From Madurella fahalii (lineage: Eukaryota > Ascomycota > Sordariomycetes > Sordariales), in NCBI GenBank assembly GCA_029876055.1, contig CM056876.1, positions 1,364,001 to 1,428,000 of the forward strand: a DNA stretch of 64,000 nt, given 5' to 3'. Positions 1 through 11,994 of this stretch are shown piece after piece (the first letter of the stretch is position 1; each line of letters begins with the position of its first letter). The notes beneath the pieces are model-generated. The model did not search any database and was not told where the DNA came from. It was given only the letters and a program-made list of their open reading frames with translations. Position numbers and translations under genes: made by a program.

Positions 1-2201
1 ATGGTGGGCGACTTGCCACGGTCCCCAATGGCAGAGAGTGGGTGGCTCTTGAAGGCGTCTTCAAGGGCAGAGGCTCGGCCGCTCGCAATGTATCGAGGCA
101 ACAGAGAGGACAGGGGTCCAGCAACCGCCTCGAACCGCTCGCGAACTGAGAAAACGGAGACTAAAGACAGCGCCAGCGAGAAAAGCTGGGACCTCGACGA
201 GGAGAAATGAAGAAATCGTAAGAAAAAAAAAGAACCGAATGAGAAGTAGCACCTACCTTTTTGTCGACCCGAGGCCGGAGTCGCCGCCCCTTAAGTGCCG
301 CAGCATTTTGCCAAACACCGGACCGATGGGTTTTACGGCGTCCGCAATTCGAAGCTCGCGTTGATGGAGGTGAATTGCGTGATTTGCGCTAACCGCATTC
401 AGACATTTTGTGGGGGTCCACCTGTGCGGAAATATGGGACAGTAACGAAAGCATCGACGTCTCTGTGATGACTAATCCAGAGTCATGTGATCTCTTGTAT
501 CAACTACCCCCTACGAAAGATTGACGTCCCATCGATTCATTTCACTTGTCGCCTGCTCCCCCTGCTCCTCCTATTCCTCTTCTCCCAATCGATCTTCGTT
601 AATCTCTTCTTGTTGTTCCCTGCCTTCACCCGATTGATCCTCGATTTGCTCCAGCTTACTCTCTTCTGCCGTCGATACCCGGTTGACGTAACAGGGCTAT
701 CTTTCGTCATATCCCCAGGCATCGCTTCATAAGTACCGTTGATAGTTTCGGTCGATTGTTAACAGAGCTCTATAGCTTTGATAGCTACTTTATTAGACAA
801 ATTTAGTCGATACTTGGCATCATTTATCGTGGTTTTCAGCTCTGTAATCGCTTCGTTGTCTGTACCCGTTCGCTGAGTATTCGACTGCTTTTCTAGCGTC
901 GACAGTAACTTCTGGAACTTGTAGAGAGGTGCCGTAATGGTAGTAGCCGGTTTCCTCCATCGCACCCTTGAAATACTCGTCGAAGTGCGTCCGGAATTCG
1001 GTGCTGATATCCTGAACTTTCTGATTGATCATGTCTTTAAGTTCCTCGATCCGCCCGTCGAGAGTAACCTGATCGGCTTTGGTATCAGCTGCCTTCTGCA
1101 GGTTCGAAACACGTTCATTGATCATTGATTGACCAGCCTCTCAGACAGGGTTCTGCGTTTGACCCCCGATAGAGATGCTAGCCTAATCTAAGTCGAGGGT
1201 TGGCCCATTCTCACATACAAGCCTTGCAAGCGCGGGATGTTCCTACCGAAAACTCGAGGGCTAAAGACTGAACTAAGGTCTATACCTCGTATTGATCTGT
1301 ACTTCGATCTCTTGCTTCGTGGGGGCCGTCGCGGCCAACAACTTCGTTCCAAAACTGTCCGCCAATCGTGTAATTATTGTGGCTTCCTTCACGGAGCCTC
1401 TCAGATTGTGAGAGCCTTCTATGACGCTTGTCGGTGCTGCTCATATATTTACCCGGATTCAATACCACATTCGCATTCCCATACAATAGCGGCCTCTTTC
1501 TCACTCGCCATCCGCATATTGTAGCGATGTGTGCCTACGCGGAATTGCCTGCATCTAGAATCTTGCCGTCATCCCCATCGGTCTCCTCACCCGGCGATGG
1601 TAGCGGGTCGATGCATCTTGGGGCTTGCCCCCCAGAGTTTGGGGGCATCTGGATTCTGTCACAGGAGCGGCCCGAGCGAGAGAAACCGAGCCGCAATACC
1701 AAATCTATTTGGCGGCAAGGGAACTTGGGGGATGTGCTGTAACCCTTCCGCTGTCATCGAAGCCTTACCGTTTCTTGGCCCTTAACCAACCTGCTGCGGT
1801 AGTACGGCGTAGTCACCTCAGTCGTCTAATTGAGGCATTTCCAACGGGGTTGAACTGCATGCGCCTAGTACCATCGTTGATAGGATACCGTATGTCCAAC
1901 GTGCACAGTTTGTCCGTTAAGCGAAATGCGATGGGCAGTCCCTACTGCGGAGACGCACTTGATATGACTCAGCCTAGCTACCTAGTTTTCAGTTGGTGCG
2001 AAGTCACCATGCAGAACCAACAGACAGCGAACAGTAGGTCGTCAAATGCGGGCGGGCCCGTCTCAGCGATTCGCTTTCTATTCTTCGTGGGAGGGCAACT
2101 CCTTACACTACCAAACCCAACCACCCTATTTTGTCCTGTGCAGCCGCCATCAGCCGCCGCCAGTCTCACGTTTCCGCCGCACACTACACCACGACCTAGC
2201 T
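1..2201. other. Gene-poor left edge, no recognised gene
   Basis: Short open frames run on both strands, but none matches a family I know. The only coding-like stretch is the coiled-coil fragment on the minus strand at 759-1125, listed separately. The frame open from base 1 to 210 has no recognisable content and could be either the tail of something outside the window or chance. No transposon ends, tRNA or repeat stand out. Confidence 0.5.
759..1125 (-). pseudogene. Frameshifted coiled-coil protein fragment
   Basis: Two overlapping minus-strand frames (1125-820 and 965-759) read as one protein if a shift is allowed near 940-960. The first half is heptad-like, with alternating charged and hydrophobic residues (NERVSNLQKAADTKADQV, then EELKDMINQKVQDI). 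The second half continues in the same style (KFQKLLSTLEKQ, ELKTTINDAKYRLNLS). Such a short helical, charged segment could be the N-terminal part of a retroelement gag-like protein or of an ordinary hypothetical protein. No cysteine knuckle or other defining motif is visible. The frame change suggests decay. Function is not recognised. Confidence 0.3.
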
Positions 2202-3864
2202 ATGGCGGATCAAAGTGCTTGGTACTTTGTTGCCGGCCTTCTGGCCGCTTACACTTTCCTCCGCGCCCTGTTGCGGCTGACGCAAGATGCGAAGGAGCCA
2301 CAGGCACTGGCAACGTCGATACCGTTCATCAGCCCGTTGCTGGGCTTAGGTATCCAAAAGACAAAGTTCTTCATCAGGCTCAGGTCAGGGAATACAATAT
2401 ACCGACATTCTTACCCTTGCTGCTGTCCATCGTGCTTTAAACGGAGAACTGCTAACATTTCGCGACCTTACACAGGGAAAAGTATGGGCTTCCTATTTAC
2501 ACGCTACGTATGCCAGGCTCGCGCATCTATGTGATCAACTCGCTGTCTCTCATTCCACCGTTTCAACGTCAGATCCGCGTTCTATCCTTTCACCCGATCG
2601 AGCACCAAGCCGCTGTGAGGGTCATGGGGCTCACGCGGGCCGGAGGCGAAATCCTAGGTGCCAATATGAACCATGACAACTCCTACCTGGGGTCCTTTGT
2701 CAAGGCTCTCCACCCGGCCTTATCACCCGGTGCTGGACTAGACGAGATCAACAAGGCTTCAGTGGAGCTGCTTGCAGCATCCTTGGACACGCGAAAGACT
2801 ACAGCCAGGGTTGACAATGTTCCGGTGGATCAGACACGAGATGCTAATGGCTACGACCAACGCAATTTACGGCCCACAAAATATTCTCAAAAATCCCAAG
2901 CATGAGGCAGCCTGGTAGTTAGTACTTTCTGCACCATCCCGTTTCCACAATGTACGTTGCCGTCACGCTGCTAATACTCGTTCCCAGCAACTTCGAACTC
3001 GGTATCATGGCTCTGATGACGCGGCCATGGCCGAATATCACAGCCCGGACCGGCTTCCAGGCACGGGAGTCCCTCGTCCCGGACATGATCGATTATTTCC
3101 AGAAAGCCTACCACGAGCAAGGTTCCCGCCTGGTCCAATGCCGCTACGGCTACAATACGCTCCACGGACTGGGGCCCGAGGACATGGCACGGACCGAGAT
3201 CGGCCAGATATCCGCGGCTGTGACGAACACCACCGCCGCCGCCTTCTGGTTCATCTGGCACATCTTCTCTGATCCGGTAGTCCTGGGGGAATGCTGTCGC
3301 GAAGTCCAGCAGCTTGTGACGCATGACGCACCTACCGGCGTCCGCACCCTCGATCTCAGCCGCATCAAGACATCGTGCCCCGTCCTGCTTTCGACATGGC
3401 AGGAGACGCTCCGGTACCGCCACATCGGAATCCAAGCACGAGTCGTCATGGAGGACCATTTGTTTGACGCACGGTACCTGCTGAAAAAGGGCGCAACCGT
3501 CATGGTGGTCATACCGGCCCTGCATAAGGACACTTCAGTCTGGGGCCCAAACGCAGCCAAGTTCAATCACAGGCACTTTATCCGTGAGGGCGCGGATGCC
3601 AAGCGTGTAAATACGGCCGCCTTCCGCGGATTCGGCGGCGGCTCGACGCTGTGTCCTGGCAGGCATTTTGCCACGATTGAGGTCTTATCCTTCGCTGCAT
3701 TGTTGATGATGCGGTTCAATGTATGGCCGGTCAAGGGGGTTTGGAGGGCTCCTCGGACGGAAATGCCGCTCACGGCGTCTTTACCGATACCGACTGAACC
3801 GGTAGAGGTTGAGATTGTCCCGAAAGCGGAACAGGAATGGAAGGTATTATTTCATCCCTTATAA
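2202..3864 (+). pseudogene. Cytochrome P450 with one frameshift (pseudogene or sequence error)
   Basis: Three exons fit a microsomal P450 of about 498 residues: 2202-2383, 2476-2914 and 2988-3864. Introns are 92 and 73 nt, with GT...AG ends; a GCTAAC branch site lies at 2451-2456. The N-terminus has a membrane anchor (WYFVAGLLAAYTFL). Exon 2 carries KYGLPIYTLRMPGSR. Exon 3 holds the I-helix region, the K-helix ETLR, and the haem loop FGGGSTLCPG with the cysteine codon at 3651. The whole pattern resembles the fungal P450s distantly related to CYP7/CYP8. The reading frame changes once, between about 2815 and 2820: upstream it reads ...ARVD, downstream it must be read one base later to give FRWIRHEMLMATTNAIYG. 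A one-base insertion explains this, and the spliced total (1498 nt) is one base over a multiple of three. Everything else looks intact, so the break is either recent or an assembly error. Substrate unknown. Confidence 0.8.
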
Positions 3865-6800
3865 AAGAGAGGCGGGGAGTGCCGGGGGGGGATGGACAAT
3901 GGGGAAATGTAAGGATAACGTTGAACTTGATAGGTAGTAAGTATACAAGATGATTAAGATCGCTCCCCCCTTGTAAGATGTGCCAGTCGTTTAATTGTTA
4001 TATGTAGGAAAACTTACCATATGAGCAGAGTGGAAACTCTATACCGACAAGGACTAGTAAGGAAGAGAGCAACAAGAATGCTAATTAATGGAAGGCCTTG
4101 TATAAGGTCTTGATGGCTTCTAGCTTGGCCCCCGGCAAAACCATATCATGTTCTAGTTCAATATAAAGCTTGTGATACGTAACCACAATTAGTTGGCCAG
4201 TCAGAGAGTCAGCCTGAGCGACTGAATTCCCCTCAATGACCTTTTTCTATCGCGTACCTTGTCCCCTTCAGCGCCTTCTTTTCCTAGAGAGGCCGAGTCC
4301 GAAGTGTGGCCGAACCGCGAGAATCTTAAGAGCGCAAGTTGATGAAAGCGATCTTCCTGAACAACGCCAACAAAAGTTGCAAGAGCAGCAACGCCCTCCA
4401 ACTAAGAATAAGATCGCTCCACAACGCGCTCAGCCCGACACGCAGAAGGCTCGAGAGTACTTCCCGTGCACAGCCGCTACACAACTTAACGTCTTTCCTA
4501 TTCCTCCTTCACATCGTCCCGAGTGTGGATTTCTCCCGAATGGATGTCTGGAACAAGGGTTTCAAGACGAAAAACAGCCGTACTCGCTCGGACTCGGCAA
4601 TACAGCGTGCATATATTGACCTGAGATGGTAACGGCGGCAACAAATTGCCTACTTGCATTTGCCTTCTTGACCCTTCCGTGTTAACTGGGTCATTCACCA
4701 GTTCCACACTCCAAGGTATCTCTAGCAAGGAGTCGAGGGTGGAGTGGGCTTCTTCAGTACCTGCAGGATTGAGGCAGTATACGACAAGGCTCCCAGCTTG
4801 AACATCGGGGAAATGGGGGCCGGGGCAGAGCGGAAAGCTCGCGAAAACCCCCGGTGGTATCATTTAACGCGCATGATCACATCAACCCTGCCGGGAGACC
4901 TCACATTGACGGCGGCAATGGCTCCTACCCCGACGATCTCGCGACTTACTAGGGACCGGCTCGCGGCCCAAGCCTAGTAGTACTATCACACTGCAGGGCA
5001 AAAAAGGGGGCTCATAATAGAGCATAGGTAGGGAGAAAGGGAAGAAAAATGTGCCTTGTTTTGATCTCACTAAGTACGAGAGTTTGAGCGGTATATATAC
5101 AAAAGAGATCTCCTGCAGTTGACTATGCTCTAACTCTTGGCAACGTTAACCTCTTTCTGATTACAACATAACCCCCTAGTTAAGCTTACGATCAAAGACT
5201 CAACTGCTTCACGACCCTTATATTAGGAAAAAAGCTAGGTAGACCGAACAGGAGTCCTAGTAATTAATATCAAGTATAATGGTAATTCAAGGTGTATTTA
5301 GGCCCATAGACAGAAAGGATACGAGAGCTAAGACCTAAATCCGAAGGATTAGATCCAAACTCCTAACCCCTATCTCTAGCCGACCAAAGCTAAGCCTAAT
5401 ACAGAGCACCATACCACATTGCTACAGTAGGTCAAAAAACAAATCTCTATAATCAAAGTTGAGCTGGAGCAAGCTGAACTACGCTAGGGGCAACTTAGAT
5501 ACAAGATGTAGTAAGTGCTAAGGCATTAAGTTCGTAAGAGCTAAAAAAGCTAAGGACGAACAAGGTAACAAAAGGGCGAAACATAACGATAAGATATATA
5601 AAATTACTCGTCACCGATGCCAGAACTTGAAGTACATTTAGCACGATGTTCTAGTGGATTATAAAGCACCTCTAGTGTTCGAAACGCATGGTCGACAAAA
5701 CCTACCTGATCTTTAGGACACATCGGTCGCCCATAGTGAGAGTCGGATAAAGCCGTAAAAGACGTAGCGCACACAAGATCCACAACAGCTCTCGACGCAA
5801 ATGCAACGCTCCTGGACAACTCCACAAATCATCGCAAAGTTATCTATAGTGTGTGAACCGTGTCGGCGCACTGCTCGTATTGCTGCATGCCACCTCCTAC
5901 TTCTCTACATATACAAATCGGACTTCAAGCTTTTCCAGTCGCATTCTGAGAGACTACAACTGGCCGGGGATGGATCATTTTCTTTATTATACGTGGCTAT
6001 TGCGTCATAGGCAGCAAACCGTCTACCAAGCCACCCAGCATGATAGGCAAGACATCCTTGCCTGAACGAAAAACGAAGTCCCTTCGTGTCTTTGAGATAG
6101 AGATCGAGAAATGGGACCCTAGCGCTGTAGGTATAAGAGTTAGAGTGCTAACTATTAGTTTTATAGTTCGAGGATAGGGTTCAAAGGAGCTAGTTGGAAA
6201 GGTGGAGGGAGAGGGTAATTTTGGTCTCCGGTGGGGTTCGTTTTACTCTAAGGTTGATAAATACGGCACTAGAGCTGGGAAGCAAGGGTGTCGTAAGGGT
6301 CAGTATAGTGCATTATAACACTGGTGAGTGGCTGGGCCTTTTAACTTCGATTTGTGCTTTGTGGTAAAGGGCTAACATAGTTACAGTGGATGGGGTAGCG
6401 AAACTCATAGAGGCGATCGAGTGGGTCTTGGCTAAGCGGAAGTAAGTGCCTATACCGGAATAGTAGTAGTAAGGTTTACCTAGTCCTTTCACCTCTCAGA
6501 AACTCGCTGAGGGACGGTATTTAGGTAAGTGTACTATTATTGGCTGAGAAGGGTCTGATGGCTTTTCAAGAGCGATCAAATATTGGTGTAAGTGTTCAAC
6601 TAGGAGAACACTCAAACTTCGCTTAGGATGGTGGGACCAGGACCAAGGTGTTTAAGATTACCTATATAGGCTCTACATTGGCGGCTATTCTGCTACTATG
6701 GTTTGAGCTGGTGTTACGTGGGATTTCAAAAATAAGATAAAATTCGCGCTGTCTAAGAAAGCTCTGGGCAGAGTGTGCAAGAGCACCGAAATATATGACA

Positions 6801-7489
6801 GGAAGTGGGCCAGTACCTGCAGAAGGTTCCAGAATCTCAGAGGTCACGGGGACCCCAGGATCTGGGTGAAATCCGTAGTTCGTTGTAGCTGTGTCGCCAG
6901 ATCTCCTCTATAGCATCCTTGTCGGTGATGAGGCCGCGCTTAACTGGCTGCTGTAGGGTGAGAATACCCCGTTGGGATTGGGCCTTCTTACCGACGTACG
7001 AGCTCGAGTGATCCTAACCGATAATAGAGGCTGTCGTAAACTGTTGAGCAAATTGACCTCTTTTGGGACTGAGGGATATGGGGGTATCGGTTGCAACTAA
7101 GTACCCCTTGGAAGAGGAGCCGAGAGAGCGTAAGTGGGTAATACTTATGGAAAACAGCTCGAGGTGCGTTATGGCCGGCAAAACCGGCTTTAATTGTACC
7201 GGAACTACCGTCAGGTTAGTACGAACCTTGAATAATAAGAAAGTAATCTGAAGGTCTGCTCGAAGGTGCTCCTAAACTAAGTGCTGGGCTTCTCGGAATA
7301 TAGGGGACGGTGGTTGAAATGCAGAGTAAAGCTTACCCATTGTCGATTACGATGGCGGCAACTATTTAAAGAACGTTTTTAGCTATAAGTTTCAACGCTG
7401 GATTATGCAAATGCGAGCGGCGTACCCTCCGCCTCCATTGGATCGATAAGGGGGAAATACTTCTGTTGGGAAGGAAAAGATATCGACTT
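3865..7489. other. TA-rich gene-free stretch, probably RIP-decayed
   Basis: About 3.6 kb with no convincing coding frame. Open frames are short and broken by many TAG/TAA codons; the TpA dinucleotide is very frequent by eye (for example 6121-6180). A minus-strand frame at 4498-4863 has protein-like composition but no recognised motif. This is the look of old repeats or genes mutated by repeat-induced point mutation; the original element cannot be named from what is left. Confidence 0.5.
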
Positions 7490-8377
7490 CTAATAAACGA
7501 ACGAACTGGAGAGAAACTCGAGCGTTGGAGTCGAGATCAAAAGGATTTGGTAGAGGAAGATGGTCTGGGCAAGCTTACATTGCTTAGAACGTTCAATGTT
7601 GGGCGCGAAAAGGGATGGCATGTCGGGCAGCATCGTAAACATGATTGTGAGGGGCCAGCCAGCCACGACCACTTCTAGCGACCGATAGGGAGAAGAACTG
7701 TGCAGATGCCAGATGCGGGGGCACGTTGGTAATTGGATATCCTGTGGGATGGGACAGGTGATGAAGCCTTTTAGGTACATTAGTGTAGTTTTATCGCAAA
7801 TCCTTCCTCTTCTTGTGCTTTGCAGCCCCGTGGGCCCCATAGGGTGATGTGACGACTCGGTTCTCCAAACCGGAGCTAACATCGCAGACAGCTCCCCAAT
7901 CTCGAGCAGCTCAATGCTCGGGCCCTTCATATACCACACGTCCTCCTCGGTTGCCGAGAGGTTGTACACCGGCAACACCGGAGGGCCTTCGCGCTTAATG
8001 AAGGAGAAGCTGGATGAGACTTGGCGTCGCCAAGAAAGTAGTGTCGCACAACAGTAGAAGGGGACTCCAGGAAATGGATCGGGGGAGTTGATCAGAATGT
8101 CCGGGTTCAGTATCTTTGGCTGGTGCTCGTGTTCGTATGCTTGGTTGCCGATACGCCCCTCGGCGTGGCGGTCGTTCTCGGACGGGCGGGCCCCTTCAAT
8201 GCGGGTGCCATTCATGAAGTTTTTGTTGATCACACGATCCTTCTGCGAAGTCCAGGACAGGGCGCGAAAGAACCCGAATCCAGTTGAAGAGGCGGAATGG
8301 TTCGCCGCAAACACGTCACTCTCTCGTCTATTTGACCTTCCGGTAATAGAGATCTTGAACGCCGATTCGCAGCGCAT
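7490..8377 (-). other. Open frame of 295 codons, not recognised
   Basis: This minus-strand frame is long for its surroundings and the predicted protein has balanced composition, but no domain, signal peptide or membrane pattern could be named. A stretch near the middle (FIKREGPPVLPVYNL, then SIELLEIGELSAMLAP) looks protein-like, while the N-terminal and C-terminal parts look random. It lies between decayed sequences, so a partly decayed gene is more likely than an active one. Confidence 0.25.
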
Positions 8378-8812
8378 AGGCCGAGCCGAAATTTTGCGGA
8401 CGTTATCTAATATGAGCTTGCGGATCTAGCAAATGCCGCGGTGTTTCTTGAACTGTATCCGCATCTAGTTCCCCCTTTTCTCGCAGCTCGTCGGTGTCTT
8501 TCTGGTATTTCACGTGGGCGATTTTTCTACAGCCTGATGAATGCCGGGGCTCGTCTCGGGGAGAACAACACGGCTCAAGCTGTGGTCTTCGGGTTCTAAT
8601 AGTTCGTCATTGCTACTCGTGGCTATCATCAGCTTGACCTTTTTGAGGCTTACCATGCCGAACAATCTGGGGGCTGCCCTGGCACGTCATAACCGTGGCC
8701 TGGATCATGAATCTCGGAAGCTAGAAGCCAGTCGGCGCAAGTGGCTATCGGAACGTCGTACCGCCCTTGCGCACTGGTGGGAGCAATGTAGACTGTTGGA
8801 CCCAGTTCGCGG

Positions 8813-9070
8813 ATGCTTCCGCCCAAAGAAGTATATTACCAGGCCTTCTACGTCTACTCGCTGCTATTTATAGCATATGCAGTCGCCTTGGTCGTGATCG
8901 GCATGCCTTGTGGACTGGCTATCGCCGTCTCGTACTCCATCCCTATCGTGGGTCCGGGCGCAGGATATCTGCTAGGCCCGGTGGCACGCTGCGGTATCAT
9001 AGTCGTTGGTCGGCCAAAACTTTTTATGATAAGCGATACTATTCAGCCTGATTTTGATTCCATGCGTTGA
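8813..9070 (+). pseudogene. Fragment of a membrane protein, not recognised
   Basis: An 85-codon frame encodes two hydrophobic segments in a row (FYVYSLLFIAYAVALVVIG and GLAIAVSYSIPIVGPGAGY) that would make membrane helices. The frame just upstream (8541-8873, another phase) has charged, helical composition (HESRKLEASRRKWLSERR), so a longer gene broken by a frameshift is possible. It lies between two decayed minus-strand frames. No family is recognised. Confidence 0.25.
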
Positions 9071-9208
9071 ACAATTGAACTATGAAGTGTTACTGGGTGC
9101 CAGAGGGCAAAGTTTCAAGACAGCGGGCGGCTGTATGGGGGTGCTCCAACTCCTTCCAATTATGTTATGCTTTGCCCTTGGGGCCTAGATTCCTGTCATT
9201 CATGTTTC

Positions 9209-10126
9209 CTATAATGACACATGACAAGGAGATATACGGTAGACTCGTGTTTCTTCGACTTCGTACGGAGTTCGCATACCTAGAGCTCTGCAAGGAATTG
9301 CGTATAGCCTACTCGTTCCGTTCTCCAGCTTGAGGATGTAGGCGTTTGAGAAAGTTTCGCTGCGGCCGAGCATGACCCTTGCGAGACTCGAATGCAATCT
9401 TCCACGCTGTAGTCCGCGAGTGCCGCTAGCGACGATGACATTGCGACATGATACTGGGCTTGTGAGATTGGGGGAAATCAAATCGGCCATTCGGTAGCAG
9501 CCGCCCTGCTGCTCCATGGAATCGAGAAAATTGGGAAGCAGGTAGTTCATATGAATCAAGGACCAATCCAGGTCTGGCCTGGCTGGATCCGGGGCGTCGT
9601 CGAATTCTATAACATTTCCCAAGGCCATGGCTTCACGCCAGTCCCAGGATCGCCTACTTGGTTCGATGGGCGGAGGATTGTGAGGTCGGACTGTGGGCCG
9701 GTCCCGCAGAGGATCGTCTTCAGCATCAGCGTTGTATTCCGGTTCGCTCTGCTCGTCTGATTCGGTCTGCATGTCGTCCTCTTTGTTATTGAAGTGACTT
9801 GCTGACAGTCCGTAGTACTTCCAGTCTAGTGGGCTGTCACTTCCGAGAAGCCGAATCCGGACGATACCGCCAAACGTGATCCGTCGTGAGTTCACCATGA
9901 TAGGTAGGCCGCACAGGGTATGTCGAAGAGGTCGATACCCGTTACTCCGCTCCTTTGAGCAAAACGCCTTGATATCCGAAATGCGGCAGATCAAAATACC
10001 AGTTTTGTGAGCACAATGACTGAGATCGAACCGGGCCCACTGCCAGGAACTAGAGTAATTCCCTGATATCCTCTCTCGGAAAATATTTATCCACCTTCTG
10101 TGTTGCCTTGGACGGGGCAAAGACAA
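9209..10126 (-). pseudogene. Decayed gene, resembles a fungal trypsin-like-fold protein
   Basis: The 305-codon minus-strand frame contains GGIVRI, then YYGLSASH, an acidic spacer (TESDEQSEPEYNADAEDD), DWSLI, LPNFL and later VIVASGTRGLQRGRL. The order GG-I ... GL-A-H ... acidic linker ... DW-LI ... LPN is the pattern I know from a large uncharacterised family in Sordariomycetes that looks like a degenerate serine-protease fold (His and Asp present, then a GDSGSWV-like segment). The expected GDSG-like segment is missing after the C-terminal LKLENGT, where the frame turns into unrelated residues. I therefore read it as a truncated relic. The family assignment is from memory and uncertain. Confidence 0.4.
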
Positions 10127-10344
10127 CGAGGTGCGGCCTGGCGCTGCTCTTGTTCTGCCCCTCCCTGCTGGTACCGCCGAAATGGGTTAGCAGAATCCGT
10201 ACAATTTGGCGGTACTAGCAGCACCGTCTCTCTTTATCGAGTAACCACGAACTACCTTACTTAAGCTACTATACCACCCTATACTAAGCTAAGGTATAAC
10301 AACCTTTCTGCAGGCGTGGGTATACACTGGTAAGAGCTCGCCTT

Positions 10345-11477
10345 CTAAACATCATGATGTTGCTGGTAGATGACCTTTGACACGGCAATGCCGGATTGGT
10401 CTCGCAGCTCGACCGGGATGTCTTCCGAACTCGGGTTGCACACCGCCTCGACCCGGTTCACTATCTTAGCGGACGATAATAGGCTCTGGTTGGGGAACAA
10501 TAGCTGCCACTTGCTGTTGGCGGCAATGCCCGGGTTGCTCGCGAGGCTGCCGGACGACTTGTTACCACTGCGGAGCGAAAACTTGCTTGCGAAGTCCTGC
10601 AGTGCCTCCAGCGAGATTCCGGTGAAGAGGGGCCGCAGAGTGGGCAGGCAGGCGCTGACGACGGCGATGGCGGCCTCGATCACGGTCCAGTAGAGAGTTG
10701 GCGCGATGTTCACTGTTGGTCTGTTAGCAAGCCGTGTTTGCCGTGTGGGGATGTTAGTAATTGGCCATATCGGTGTCCAGTGCGTTTGCGTAGCTGTCCG
10801 AGGACAGGAAGAAGAAGTAGATTCTTGCGATGCTGATTCCGACGACATTGGGTACCTTCAAGTCAGCCTCGGCTTCAAACAAGCACGGATTTTCAAGATA
10901 AAGGAAAACACTCACAAAGTACCCAGCAGAAAGATGGCGCTGACGGCAATCTTCTGCCGGCGGGGCATGTTTAAGCGCCAGACAAACGGCATCGGGAGTG
11001 TCAGGATGGCCATGTCCATGATCATGTTGCTGATGGCCGTGGCCTAGAACATTGGGAGGTAGTTGTAGCACACGGCCTGGTGGTCAGGGTGTGGTCAAAC
11101 ACGATGTTGCCAGCATCGTCCATGTGTATGTGACCTCCCAAATTTCCCAAAGCAACAGCTGGAGTCGGTAGCAATTAGCTAGAAGCCCGGATACCAAAAG
11201 ATGTAAACAGTATCAGGGTATATATGAGGACGTACCGACAATGTTGACGTTTAGTCCCACGCTGAAGAGCTAGAGATCGGATGTATTAGTGCCTAGAGTA
11301 TACCATGTATTACCTCAGTTGTTGATTTATCAGGCCGGGAATGATCAGGTAGTCATCAGCAGCAAGGCCACTTTGTTTGATGGTACGGGCCCAGAACCTG
11401 AGAACAACGGCAATGATAGGTAGCGCTGTAAACACAGCACACACAATGGCGATGTTGGTGCTGAGAGACTAAGCCAT
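10345..11477 (-). pseudogene. Rhodopsin-domain integral membrane protein, pseudogene
   Basis: Pieces of the fungal rhodopsin-domain family (PF20684, the SAT4/Pth11-like group) follow each other on the minus strand. Around 11460-11345: TNIAIVCAVFTAL, VVLRFWARTIKQSGL, ADDYLIIPGL. Around 11300-11080: LFSVGLNVNIV and ALGNLGGHIHMDDAGN. Around 11040-10920: ISNMIMDMAILTLPMPF, VWRLNMPRRQKIAVSAIF. From about 10700: NIAPTLYWTVIEAAIAVV, SACLPTLRPLF. Introns between the pieces are still partly visible (GTACGT, GTGAGT donors). Damage: the third codon after the likely ATG is TAG (11471-11469), another TAG follows the LPMF segment near 11043, and the part that should carry TM3-TM4 is missing between GGHIH and ISNMIMD. 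These breaks make an active protein unlikely. Confidence 0.7.
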
Positions 11478-11994
11478 GGCGACGATCTTGTCTGTTGGCA
11501 GCGACGATCAGCGCCTAGTACTGTGCAACGGTAGAGCTTAAGAATGCGTCAAGCCGACAAGGTGTGAACAAAAAAAACATGAAAGACTCTGGATCGTGCA
11601 GAGGCGGTCCCGGGCGGGCCGCCATCTGATACATGTACGGCCGACGGCTCGCTTTCTCAGCGTGCCACGTCTTGAATGAATTGGCCCCCAATATTGGTTA
11701 GCTGCAGACCGCAAGGCAAAGTTAGACGGTGGTGGGGGGCGTTGGGCGAACACCACGACCAACCAAGGGACGCGGCTGCCGTACAAGGTATGTCATGCTG
11801 TTGGCCCGGGACGGTGAGATTAAGGTGACATTGAATTTTATGTTTTGCGCATACTGAGCACTACCTTGCGCCCTTTAACCTACCTTTGGCACCCCCAACC
11901 TGAACGCATCCAGCCATCATACCAATTTCCATCACACTGCCAATCCTCGCCTCAGCTCCCAACAAATCACCCAGCCCGTGATTCCTTTCCCGCC
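11478..11994. other. Intergenic, upstream of the O-methyltransferase
   Basis: About 0.5 kb containing the promoter of the downstream methyltransferase. No motif or gene is recognised. Confidence 0.4.
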
